Assembly: GCA_937911235.1 (NCBI GenBank) | Contig: CALDPN010000076.1 | Span: forward strand, 1-13,011 | Length of the DNA: 13,011 nucleotides | Direction: 5' to 3' | Origin: an uncultured Bacteroidales bacterium | Lineage (GTDB): Bacteria > Bacteroidota > Bacteroidia > Bacteroidales > Paludibacteraceae | Shown here: piece after piece, positions 1-6,838 of the stretch | Layout of the letters: each line of letters opens with the position of its first letter | Numbering within the stretch: the first letter of the stretch is position 1 | Made by a program: the position numbers and the translations under genes | Notes under the pieces: model-generated | Seen by the model: the letters and a program-made list of their open reading frames with translations, nothing else | The model's database searches: none | Told to the model about the DNA's origin: nothing

Positions 1-99
1 GCTGAAACTAAATGTTGCACCCTTATCCTTGTTGTTTCTTGCACTTATATTTCCGCCGTGGGCTCTGATAATTGTAGCACACACGAACAATCCTATTCC
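1..99 (-). pseudogene. C-terminal scrap of a sensor histidine kinase (HATPase_c, G2 box)
   Basis: Read on the minus strand from 99 to the window edge, one frame gives GIGLFVCATIIRAHGG followed by a segment containing ISARNN and KGATFSFS. This is the G2 box and last strands of a GHKL histidine-kinase ATPase domain; the IRAHGG-x-ISARN pattern is most like KdpD-type and similar sensor kinases. Only about 33 codons are visible. The frame runs off the left edge, and a TAG lies three codons upstream of the first glycine, so there is no N-terminal part here. It directly adjoins the broken SIR2-like gene. The fragment cannot be expressed as a kinase from this context. It could be a decayed remnant, a true rearrangement point, or one side of an assembly chimera. 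Confidence 0.6.
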
Positions 100-563
100 C
101 ATATTCTGCTATTAGTATGCTTGCAGCAGCAATAATATTTTTCAATATTAAAAGCTTTTATTTCTCTTTCTTTATCAAACTTATGTTTTCGTCTTATGCT
201 ATATATCTTTTCTATACTTTTATCATTTTTATCAGGGATAAATCCACGTTTTACCAATACATTATCTAAAGTTGTATTATAATTGGTTGTAATAAAATAT
301 TTAACAGGAGAGTCAGCTAATAAGTCATAGATATTATTTGTAAAATCTGACTTAATCCCTTTTACAATATCTTCCTTAAATAAAGTTTCATCATTACTTT
401 TAGAATTATCTTGATATTCTTTTAAATAAGCTGATTCATATTGTAACGTATAGGAGATATCTCTTAAATCCTTATCAACTTTTGATGCCAAGATGGCATC
501 CCAACTACATTTCTTGTTAGTTATCCGATTAAAACCATTCCCAAATAATATTGCTTGTTCCAT
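93..563 (-). CDS. Truncated SIR2-like (NADase-type) protein
   Basis: The 156-residue product opens with ILFGNGFNRIT, a Rossmann-type GNG-N nucleotide-binding loop, then a Trp-containing helix (SWDAIL). A second signature, YFITTNYNTTLDN, lies around residues 88-101. These are hallmarks of the SIR2_2 (SIR2-like) family, several members of which hydrolyse NAD+ in phage defence. Family members normally continue after a YSIRR...FNI segment into an HGE/HGD motif carrying the catalytic His, and reach 250-400 residues or more. Here similarity stops near residue 137 (KAFNI). About 19 unrelated residues follow, including three consecutive Cys, and then a TAG. The catalytic His region is therefore missing and the product is probably inactive. 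The gene starts 17 bp after the DUF2971 stop, so it is probably co-transcribed. No clear Shine-Dalgarno is seen. The family call is based on motifs only. Confidence 0.6.
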   Translation of the reverse strand: MEQAILFGNGFNRITNKKCSWDAILASKVDKDLRDISYTLQYESAYLKEYQDNSKSNDETLFKEDIVKGIKSDFTNNIYDLLADSPVKYFITTNYNTTLDNVLVKRGFIPDKNDKSIEKIYSIRRKHKFDKEREIKAFNIEKYYCCCKHTNSRIWE

Positions 564-580
564 AAGTATTTAACTAACTA

Positions 581-1363
581 TTACGAACGATAAGGAATTT
601 CAGAAAACTCTATCTCTACGTGTTTTAGATTATTGTCATCTAAAAATTTCCTTAACGAATTTGCAACTTCTTCTTGATTTAGTGCAGGACCTATGACTAT
701 ACTTTTTAAAAGACTTTTCTCTATAAAAACATTTTTATAAGGTATAGCCATTCCATCACGATAACGATAATGAGTTTCTACGTCTTTAAAACTACCTACA
801 ACTCTAGTCTCATTTTCATATGAATATGCAGGATTCTTTAAAATAAATGGCATTAAAACTAGATAAGTCAAAGCTACATCTAGGCTTATTTTATTAAGTT
901 CTTCAAAACGTGACTTAACATTATTAATCAAATAGTCACACTTAATAATCCAATCATTTGATTGTTCCTGTTGAAACTTTTCAAATTTTAAAGCTACACC
1001 ATGCCCATTAGATCCATACATATTCCACATCGGTAAATTATCAGATTCTTCAGAAAAACATACAAAGTAAAAGTCACTCTTATATGAATTTAATGCATTT
1101 TCTGCTTCATTAACATCAATACCATATAACTGATTTGAAATCGATAATAGATTATTTAATAACGTAATTCCTTTCTCAAACTCAGTAGGGTCATTCATAT
1201 ATCTATTATGAGTTGCACGAAGGCAAATTTCCTCTCCTACATTAGGATTTTTAACAACAATACCATTTATTAAGGCTTCTATTGATGTATAATGATATAA
1301 ATATTCAGCATCAGAAGAAAAATATTTATTAGCCTCTCGACCTGATAATAATTTTATATTCAT
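581..1363 (-). CDS. DUF2971 domain protein
   Basis: With the start at 1363 the product has 260 residues. An in-frame start at 1423 would add 20 residues but overlaps the upstream gene, and only the 1363 ATG has a ribosome binding site (AAAGGAGAT). DUF2971 signatures occur in order: LYHYTSIEALI near residues 22-32, LRATHNRYMNDPTEF near 48-62, FVCFSEESDNLPMWNMYG near 99-116, GVALKF just after, SYENETRV near 180-187 and SIVIGPAL near 220. The molecular function is unknown in the family. The YHYTS start and late Tyr-Glu-x-Glu segment recall the layout of DarT-like ADP-ribosyltransferases, but this is only a structural guess. It lies 23 bp after the FISUMP gene and 17 bp before the SIR2-like gene. 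DUF2971 genes are often in accessory or defence neighbourhoods. No signal peptide is seen, so it is probably cytoplasmic. Confidence 0.75.
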   Translation of the reverse strand: MNIKLLSGREANKYFSSDAEYLYHYTSIEALINGIVVKNPNVGEEICLRATHNRYMNDPTEFEKGITLLNNLLSISNQLYGIDVNEAENALNSYKSDFYFVCFSEESDNLPMWNMYGSNGHGVALKFEKFQQEQSNDWIIKCDYLINNVKSRFEELNKISLDVALTYLVLMPFILKNPAYSYENETRVVGSFKDVETHYRYRDGMAIPYKNVFIEKSLLKSIVIGPALNQEEVANSLRKFLDDNNLKHVEIEFSEIPYRS

Positions 1364-1370
1364 ATTAATT

Positions 1371-1379
1371 ATCTCCTTT
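1371..1379 (-). promoter_or_regulatory. Shine-Dalgarno site of the DUF2971 gene
   Basis: Minus strand AAAGGAGAT lies 7 nt before the ATG at 1363, a near-perfect anti-16S match. It decides the start in favour of 1363 over 1423. It is unusual in a Bacteroidetes background, where the other leaders here (for example those before 2847 and 7092) are AT-rich and lack such a site. Confidence 0.7.
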
Positions 1380-1386
1380 ATTTGTA

Positions 1387-2847
1387 TTATGGTAAAACAG
1401 GACGGATAGAGTATCCACTCCAACCTGTTCCCCTAAAATTACTACTATAATGACTTTTACTATGAAAAGACAGACAACAGCTATACGAACTTGAACTATA
1501 GTGACCCTCTATTCCATCCCATAACGATCCACTACTTTTATACCCTGCTGCAGGCAAGAATATACTATTACCATTTATCATGCTTGTTACTTTATAACCA
1601 TTTTGACCATTCCTTGTTATCCATTCCCATCGACAATTAGAAGTATCAAGCAATTCTTCTATTTCTGCCAATGTCGGCATACGCCAATTTCCACCCCAGT
1701 TTACACTCGCAGCATCATTAGATTTCGTTAAAGAATTGCTTCCTCCAGAATAGACGTGATTATCACTTGTATATTCTTTCTTGGTTGAAATCTCTCCATA
1801 AGCATAATATGAACCATTCTCATCAGGAGTATATGCTCCAATATTACATGTAGCCCATTTAACAGATAGTCCCATATCTACATATTTATAATTATTTTCA
1901 GAACCAGTTACAACATCTAATTCCCACTGTGCATACAATGTAATATCAGTAGATATTGGAAAATATTCTCCTTCGTCAGAATATGACTCACCAGTTCCAT
2001 CTGATTTTGTATTCCAGCCTTTAAATATAGCATGAGAATATGTGAAAGTTCTCTTTGGTAATATTATTGTTTCTTGAAATGGGACAACAATATCTTCCAT
2101 AATTCCTTCAGCACCATTTGCATCAAATGAAACAATATATTTCTTATTTGTTAATACAGGACGAATATTAAAGCCTATACATCTATTATAAGCATCAATT
2201 ATTACATCATCATATTTACAATCAAGGTGATAAGCCAATTCCTCATTCACATATAACGAACTAGACCAAAAAAATCCAGACTGTCCAACTGCATTTAACT
2301 TATTATTATAATAGTAACCTGAAAGTGGCAAAAAAATACTTTTACCATTTATATTACTAGTTACCGTATATCCATTAATATTATTACGTGATTCAAATTT
2401 CCAAACACAATTTTCAAGTAATTCTTCACATTCACTTTTTGTTGGCATACGAACATTTTCGCCCCTAAATACATATGCTATATCATCAGAAGTATCTAAT
2501 ATGGTCTTATTATCTACTTCACCATACTTCGTTATTTTAGAAGTGCACTCATTATACCATTTATAACTATCCCAATCATACACATCTTTAGATTGCATCT
2601 CACCCCATGCAAAATAATCACCATATTCCTCTGGAGAATTAGCTCCAACATTACAAGTTGCCCACATAACAGATAGACCTAAATCAACATATTCGTGGTT
2701 TATATCCACAAAGCCAACACTATCAACTGTTGCTGCTGAATACGGCACCTTTGTACCATCTTTTTTATACACATAAATTGTCATTTCTGCCATTACAAAC
2801 ATTGATGCCGCAAATAAGGCAATTAAAAGTAAAAAATGCTTTTTCAT
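1387..2847 (-). CDS. Exported protein with two FISUMP domains around a Listeria-Bacteroides repeat
   Basis: The 486-residue product has an N-terminal signal peptide (MKKHFLLLIALFAASMFVMA, no lipobox Cys). A short segment follows (IYVYKKDGTKVPYSAATVDS) of the kind found at the start of many Bacteroidales surface proteins. The first Fibrobacter-succinogenes-major domain spans about 52-232 (YVDLGLSVMWATCNVGA, YGDYFAWGE, VRMPTKSECEELL, IFLPLSGY, FNIRPV). A Listeria-Bacteroides (Flg_new/InlB B-like) repeat spans about 236-310 (FDANGAEG, FKGWNTKSDGTGESY, LYAQWE). A second FISUMP domain spans about 320-486 (YVDMGLSVKWATCNIGA, WRMPTLAEIEELL, IFLPAAGY, YSIRPVLP). The family is exported and probably surface or periplasmic; its ligand is unknown. 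There is no T9SS C-terminal domain. The start at 2847 follows an A/T-only leader with no Shine-Dalgarno. It sits 37 bp after the outer-membrane protein gene, in the same transcription unit. Confidence 0.85.
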   Translation of the reverse strand: MKKHFLLLIALFAASMFVMAEMTIYVYKKDGTKVPYSAATVDSVGFVDINHEYVDLGLSVMWATCNVGANSPEEYGDYFAWGEMQSKDVYDWDSYKWYNECTSKITKYGEVDNKTILDTSDDIAYVFRGENVRMPTKSECEELLENCVWKFESRNNINGYTVTSNINGKSIFLPLSGYYYNNKLNAVGQSGFFWSSSLYVNEELAYHLDCKYDDVIIDAYNRCIGFNIRPVLTNKKYIVSFDANGAEGIMEDIVVPFQETIILPKRTFTYSHAIFKGWNTKSDGTGESYSDEGEYFPISTDITLYAQWELDVVTGSENNYKYVDMGLSVKWATCNIGAYTPDENGSYYAYGEISTKKEYTSDNHVYSGGSNSLTKSNDAASVNWGGNWRMPTLAEIEELLDTSNCRWEWITRNGQNGYKVTSMINGNSIFLPAAGYKSSGSLWDGIEGHYSSSSYSCCLSFHSKSHYSSNFRGTGWSGYSIRPVLP

Positions 2848-2884
2848 ATTATTTTTTATTTTATGATTATTATACTTAGTTAGA

Positions 2885-4159
2885 TTACTTCACATTAAAA
2901 TGGTACACCAATTTTATACCAGCATCAAAGTAGCCTAGTTTGCTTACGTAGGTAGATACCATAGGTAATACTTCTACTGTAGGAGCAGGATAAAGTGGTT
3001 CTGCACCTACTTGAGAAATGCTAATCATGCTTTGTGCAGAAGCATTGTTTTTGTATAGGTTATAAATGCCATAGTCTGCATACACACCTATACCAAAGCT
3101 ATCGCCATTTTTAAGCGCAAACTCATATCCTATCTCTGCAGAAGCATTTATTTGAAATACTGGACTACCCCAAGAGACTTGCGCATCTAATTGTTCATCA
3201 GACAGTTTGCCTGTTATAACTGCATCGGTAAGTGTTACTCCATATGGAGCATAGTATGCTGTAATGTGTGCATTTTCAAGTGTTTGATGACCTTGAGTGT
3301 AAACTGGCACCACAAAGCGTGGTCCTATGTTAAAGTACAACCCTTTGTATAGCAAACTAAACATAAGTGGCACTTGCACTTGCAATTCACTCATAGATGA
3401 TTTTACTTGTTCTGCTGTAATGGTATAATCTATTTGGTCGCCTTCTGCATCCATTACGCTATACGCATCATTTACACTTCCACTTACTGAAGATGAAACA
3501 TAAGAAACTGAGACTCCTGTTAATACACCACAATAAGGATTATTTTCTGTTTTACGTTTAAAATAGTGTGCATATTGAAGGTCAAGAGCTGCTTGATAAC
3601 CAATGTTCCATTTACAAAGACTTGTTTCTGCTATATAAGCAGCCGCACCACCACGAGCACCAATAGAAAAGCGATTAAAGGCTTCTGTATTGCCTAAATT
3701 GATGGTATCTGTTTTTACCAATAGTTTTTCTGTATAAATAGTATCATATACTACGACTCTTTCTGTTACTAATTTTACTATTGTGTCTGAAACTGTTTGT
3801 AAAAGGGTATCTTTAACTATTTGAAAAACTGTATCTGTTTTTACAATGGTTTCCTTGTACTTAAGTTGCATATTGTCTGAGGCAAAACGCTTTTTTGTTT
3901 CCTCAAATTCTTCGTCAGACATACCCACATCAGTATATTTTACCCAAGAGTAAATCTCTTTGAGTAGCACGCCTGTAGGGAACTCCTTGGTTCCCACTTG
4001 CAAAACAGTATATTCCTTTCCAAGACAATCTTTTTTGATTCGTTCTCCTGTTTCAAAACGTTTTGCCTCTGAACTTAATACTACTTTGTCTCCTAAGTTT
4101 ACTGCAGTGGCAGTGACTGTACAAAGTAAAATCGCAAAGCATATTATTATTTTTTTCAT
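2885..4159 (-). CDS. Outer-membrane beta-barrel protein with N-terminal SH3-like domain
   Basis: The 424-residue product starts with a signal peptide ending near residue 19 (TVTATA|VNLGDKV). Residues about 20-78 resemble a bacterial SH3-like fold (LGDKVVLSSEAKRF, EYTVLQVGT, a closing strand at VLLKEIYSWVKY). Residues about 103-153 form an extended linker in which DT(I/V/L) recurs (KTDTVFQ, KDTLLQ, SDTIVK, YDTIYT, KTDTIN), common in Bacteroidetes periplasm-spanning proteins. From about 164 a PorT/OMP_b-brl-type barrel is suggested by alternating aromatic strands (RFSIGARGGAAAY, LYFNIGPRFVVPVY, FGIGVYADYGIYNLY) and a terminal strand LGYFDAGIKLVYHFNVK. It probably sits in the outer membrane with the SH3-like part in the periplasm, possibly touching peptidoglycan. 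It is 19 bp downstream of the T9SS-sorted repeat protein and may be its anchor or partner, by context only. Confidence 0.75.
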   Translation of the reverse strand: MKKIIICFAILLCTVTATAVNLGDKVVLSSEAKRFETGERIKKDCLGKEYTVLQVGTKEFPTGVLLKEIYSWVKYTDVGMSDEEFEETKKRFASDNMQLKYKETIVKTDTVFQIVKDTLLQTVSDTIVKLVTERVVVYDTIYTEKLLVKTDTINLGNTEAFNRFSIGARGGAAAYIAETSLCKWNIGYQAALDLQYAHYFKRKTENNPYCGVLTGVSVSYVSSSVSGSVNDAYSVMDAEGDQIDYTITAEQVKSSMSELQVQVPLMFSLLYKGLYFNIGPRFVVPVYTQGHQTLENAHITAYYAPYGVTLTDAVITGKLSDEQLDAQVSWGSPVFQINASAEIGYEFALKNGDSFGIGVYADYGIYNLYKNNASAQSMISISQVGAEPLYPAPTVEVLPMVSTYVSKLGYFDAGIKLVYHFNVK

Positions 4160-4178
4160 GACTTTATCGTTTTATGCA

Positions 4179-6509
4179 TTATCTAACTACGTATTTTAAA
4201 GTAACCTTAGTAGCTGGAGTTTTCACCTCTACTAAGTATTGTCCAGGCAAGTCTTGAGATAAGAAATCAACCTTACTTCTTCCGTTTGATTCTATTGAAT
4301 AGTAGATTTTACCTACTTTATCATAAACCTTAATCTCAGCGTTTTCCATTGGCAAATTCAAGACTTCAACCCTTTCACGTGGACCTACTATAGATGGCAT
4401 CAACATAGGTGTAGGCATTACATCACCATCGAAACTATATGTTTGTGTGCCATATATACATTTACATGCCACATCATTTGTTTGTGTTGGTAATTCAATG
4501 CGAGCATAATAGTCTCCTGTTCCAAGAAGTGAACGGTCTATAGTATAAGAGTATCCATTGCCTACTACTTGTGGGTCACCATTATCTGTTATTCTATACC
4601 ATGTAACGTCTTTTTCTTCAAATACATAGCCTTGTGCTTTAATTTCATTTACATTTAGCATTAATAACCAATCGTACTTGTTTACAGATGGTGCATTTTT
4701 ACATGCATCGGTATTTTCTGGACTTGGACATTGAACAATCAGTGTTTCAGGTTCGCCTTTTGCTGTTTTATCACAAATTGTTGTCAGAGCAAAGCGAACT
4801 TGAATAGTTTCTTGTTTTGGAACTATTTGTCCATTGTAGGTTTCCCATTCTCCGTTAAAGTTTACTTCCCACCAAGATTCTTTTATTTCTGCTATTTTTC
4901 CTTCTTGTTGAGATATTGCTTCTTTTATTGCATTATCAGACTCGGTTAAGTTTAGTTTGCTTCCCCATACTGCAATTGGTTGTACTTCCATAGATGGAAT
5001 TTCTGGTGTAGCGTGTTGTTCGCAATAGTTTTCTGTAAACAGTGCTATTATAGTTGAGTCACTTACTAGTTCTATAACTATTTCTTTTTCGGTCAAACCA
5101 TTATCCCACTTATCAAAGTCATATCCGAATTTTGGGGTTGCTATTACTACCACTTGTGTTCCGTAATCGTAAGTACCACTACCTGTTACTACACCCATAA
5201 TATTTTCTTGTGGTTTTGCTGTAAGGGTATATTTTTTCTTAACGCTGCTATATGTTGCAGTGTAAGTTTGTGCGCCTATTACTGGTGTGATAGTTGGTGT
5301 CCAACCTGCAAAGGTGTATGTAAACTCTGCGGTTGCTGGTTTGGTTGGTGTTGCACCATTGTATTTAGGAGTTTCACCGTAAGTTACATTGCTGCGTTGA
5401 AGTTCTGTACCATCTTCATTTTGGAAGATGATTTCATATTGTTTCTTAACTGCATTGAATGTTGCTGTATAAGTTTGAGAACCTGTTACTGGTGAGATAG
5501 TTGGTGACCAACCTGCAAAGGTGTATGTAAACTCTGCAGTTGATGGTTTGGTTGGTGTTGCGCCTGAGTAAACAGGAGTTTCTCCATAAGCAACATTACT
5601 GCGTTGAAGTTCTGTACCATCTTCGTTTTGGAAGATGATTTCATATTGGTTCTTAACTACATTGAATGTTGCTGTATAGGTTTGTGAACCTGTAACTGGT
5701 ATGATAGTTGGTGTCCAACCGGCAAAGGTGTATGTAAATTCTGCGGTTGCAGGTTTGGTTGGTGTTGCACCATTATATATAGGTGTTTCACCGTAAGTTA
5801 CATTGCTGCGTTGAAGTTCTGTACCATCTTCGTTTTGGAAGATGATTTCATATTGTTTCTTAACTGCATTAAATGTTGCAGTATAAGTTTGCGCACCTGT
5901 TACTGGTGTAATAGCAGGAGTCCAACTTGCAAAGGTGTAAGTAAACTCTGCGGTTGCTGGTTTAGTTGGTGTTGCACCATTATATATAGGTGTTTCACCA
6001 TAAGCTACATTACTGCGTTGAAGTTCTGTACCATCAGCATTTTTGAAGATAATTTCATATTGTTTCTTAACTGCATTGAATGTCGCTGTGTAAGTTTTGT
6101 CTCCTGTTACAGCTTCTATTGTTGGATTCCATCCAGAGAAAGTATAAGTATATTCTGCAGTTGCAGGTTTTACTGGAGTTAGACCAGTGTATTGAGGGAT
6201 TTCGCCAAAGGCAACATTAGAACTTTGGAGAACAGTGCCGTCATAGTTAATAAACTGAATATTAGCATCTTCTTTAGCTACGAATATAAGTGTTCTAATA
6301 TTTGGTAAAGTACCACCATCTTTTCTTAAAACAGTCATACTTGCTTCATTCGCAGACTGAACAATTACATTTGCGCGTTGAACATCTTTAATCTGATAGG
6401 TTGTCTCAGCCCCACCATAAGCTAGAGATATCAAAACATTAACATCTCGTGTTTGTGCAAAAGTTGTAAATGCACAAATAAAAAAACAAAGTAAAAATCG
6501 GAACTTCAT
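4179..6509 (-). CDS. Secreted multi-repeat protein with T9SS C-terminal sorting domain
   Basis: The 776-residue product has a signal peptide (MKFRFLLCFFICAFTTFAQ). A 60-residue N-terminal segment is followed by five tandem 69-residue repeats (about 79-423) of the InlB/Listeria-Bacteroides beta-grasp type (FQNEDGTELQRSNV, YGETPIYNGATPTKPATAE, FTYTFAGWTPTI, TYTATFN). Residues about 424-495 form a divergent InlB B-repeat (YTLTAKPQENIMGVVTGSG, GYDFDKWDNGL). An Ig-like region of about 200 residues contains several Cys. The last 75 or so residues fit the Por/T9SS type A sorting domain: VEVLNLPMENAEIKVYDKVGK, PGQYLVEV and a terminal KYVVR. Predicted fate: Sec export, then T9SS transport to the surface. 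No T9SS machinery gene is in the window. It is the first gene after the minus-strand promoter and structured leader. The start at 6509 follows an AT-rich leader without a Shine-Dalgarno. Confidence 0.85.
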   Translation of the reverse strand: MKFRFLLCFFICAFTTFAQTRDVNVLISLAYGGAETTYQIKDVQRANVIVQSANEASMTVLRKDGGTLPNIRTLIFVAKEDANIQFINYDGTVLQSSNVAFGEIPQYTGLTPVKPATAEYTYTFSGWNPTIEAVTGDKTYTATFNAVKKQYEIIFKNADGTELQRSNVAYGETPIYNGATPTKPATAEFTYTFASWTPAITPVTGAQTYTATFNAVKKQYEIIFQNEDGTELQRSNVTYGETPIYNGATPTKPATAEFTYTFAGWTPTIIPVTGSQTYTATFNVVKNQYEIIFQNEDGTELQRSNVAYGETPVYSGATPTKPSTAEFTYTFAGWSPTISPVTGSQTYTATFNAVKKQYEIIFQNEDGTELQRSNVTYGETPKYNGATPTKPATAEFTYTFAGWTPTITPVIGAQTYTATYSSVKKKYTLTAKPQENIMGVVTGSGTYDYGTQVVVIATPKFGYDFDKWDNGLTEKEIVIELVSDSTIIALFTENYCEQHATPEIPSMEVQPIAVWGSKLNLTESDNAIKEAISQQEGKIAEIKESWWEVNFNGEWETYNGQIVPKQETIQVRFALTTICDKTAKGEPETLIVQCPSPENTDACKNAPSVNKYDWLLMLNVNEIKAQGYVFEEKDVTWYRITDNGDPQVVGNGYSYTIDRSLLGTGDYYARIELPTQTNDVACKCIYGTQTYSFDGDVMPTPMLMPSIVGPRERVEVLNLPMENAEIKVYDKVGKIYYSIESNGRSKVDFLSQDLPGQYLVEVKTPATKVTLKYVVR
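5241..6275 (-). repeat. Five tandem 207-bp coding repeats (69 residues each)
   Basis: Identical anchor sequence TCATATTG recurs at 5434, 5641, 5848 and 6055 (plus strand), exactly 207 bp apart, giving a 69-codon unit. The unit nearest the gene start (about 6069-6275) is diverged; the other four (about 5241-6068) are nearly identical in DNA and protein. This indicates recent duplication or gene conversion and a likely site of copy-number change. Confidence 0.9.
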
Positions 6510-6547
6510 ATCTAGTTGATTCTAAAATTATCAAGTTACTAACATTC

Positions 6548-6573
6548 AGTTCCCGCACAAAAAAAGCGGGACT
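6548..6573 (-). promoter_or_regulatory. Alternative hairpin competing with the leader terminator
   Basis: Minus strand AGTCCCGC (6573-6566) can pair with downstream GCGGGAACT (6556-6548; one bulged A), placing the seven-T tract in the loop. Because it uses the 3' arm of the terminator at 6559-6591, only one of the two can form. As drawn it would act as an antiterminator or as a 3' structural stem. Pairing was found by eye; energies were not computed. Confidence 0.5.
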
Positions 6574-6591
6574 CCATTGTTGCAGTTCCGC
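6559..6591 (-). terminator. Intrinsic-terminator-like hairpin in the leader of the T9SS-sorted protein gene
   Basis: On the minus strand GCGGAACT (6591-6584) pairs with AGTCCCGC (6573-6566) with one mismatch, enclosing a 10-nt loop, and is followed at once by TTTTTTT (6565-6559). This is the form of a Rho-independent terminator, about 240 nt after the predicted start site and 50 nt before the ATG. It can mark the 3' end of a separate small RNA or serve as an attenuator. Its 5' arm overlaps the outermost stem of the structured RNA. Confidence 0.6.
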
Positions 6592-6832
6592 TACTGAGGC
6601 TCTCGCATTGCCCACAAACTAAGAACTAGCAACACGAAGCCCACGCCGTATGTAGAGGTGTAGATACACCACACCCATATACACATACCCGTAGGACATC
6701 TTTATTGTTGCTTTGTAAGTAGTTTGTTTTTAGAATTTGCGAGATTCCAGTAGACCACTACAAAACGTCTAAGACGCCTATATGTAATATTAAGCCCACC
6801 CATTTACTATTCTCCCATAGCACGGCATGGAC
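6559..6832 (-). ncRNA. Candidate structured leader / small RNA (long rod-like fold)
   Basis: Nested complementary blocks, given as plus-strand pairs: TTGCAGT 6580-6586 with ACTACAA 6757-6763; CTACTG 6591-6596 with CAGTAG 6748-6753; TCTCGCA 6601-6607 with TGCGAGA 6738-6744; ACAAACTA 6614-6621 with TAGTTTGT 6720-6727; AGCAACA 6628-6634 with TGTTGCT 6706-6712; GTATGT 6648-6653 with ACATAC 6683-6688; and a local hairpin in 6657-6670. All are in the correct nested order and separated by short internal loops. The one mismatch in the outermost stem becomes a G-U pair only in the minus-strand RNA, matching the minus-strand promoter at 6839-6869. Promoter at one end and T-tract hairpin at the other suggest either an independent RNA of about 270 nt (6S-like or the Bacteroidales-1 RNA class) or a riboswitch-type leader. 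No long ORF is supported here. The identity was not tested against covariance models. Confidence 0.6.
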
Positions 6833-6838
6833 TCTTCA

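Noticed and set aside
5154..5495. Plus-strand Cys-rich reading frame of 113 codons
   Set aside because: It is the antisense of the 207-bp repeats; its sequence recurs in 5811-6182 only because the repeat does. No promoter or start context.
5811..6182. Plus-strand Cys-rich reading frame of 123 codons
   Set aside because: Also an antisense shadow of the tandem repeats of the T9SS-sorted protein.
6766..6776. Palindrome CGTCTAAGACG in the minus-strand leader, sharing CGTCTA with the hairpin at 6942
   Set aside because: Too short and with a 1-nt loop, so no RNA hairpin; the shared hexamer may be chance. A protein operator cannot be excluded but is not supported.
6790..6828. Short minus-strand frame MPCYGRIVNGWA just after the predicted transcription start
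   Set aside because: Twelve codons with no ribosome binding site, 4-5 nt from the RNA 5' end; a leader peptide is conceivable but nothing supports it beyond the frame.
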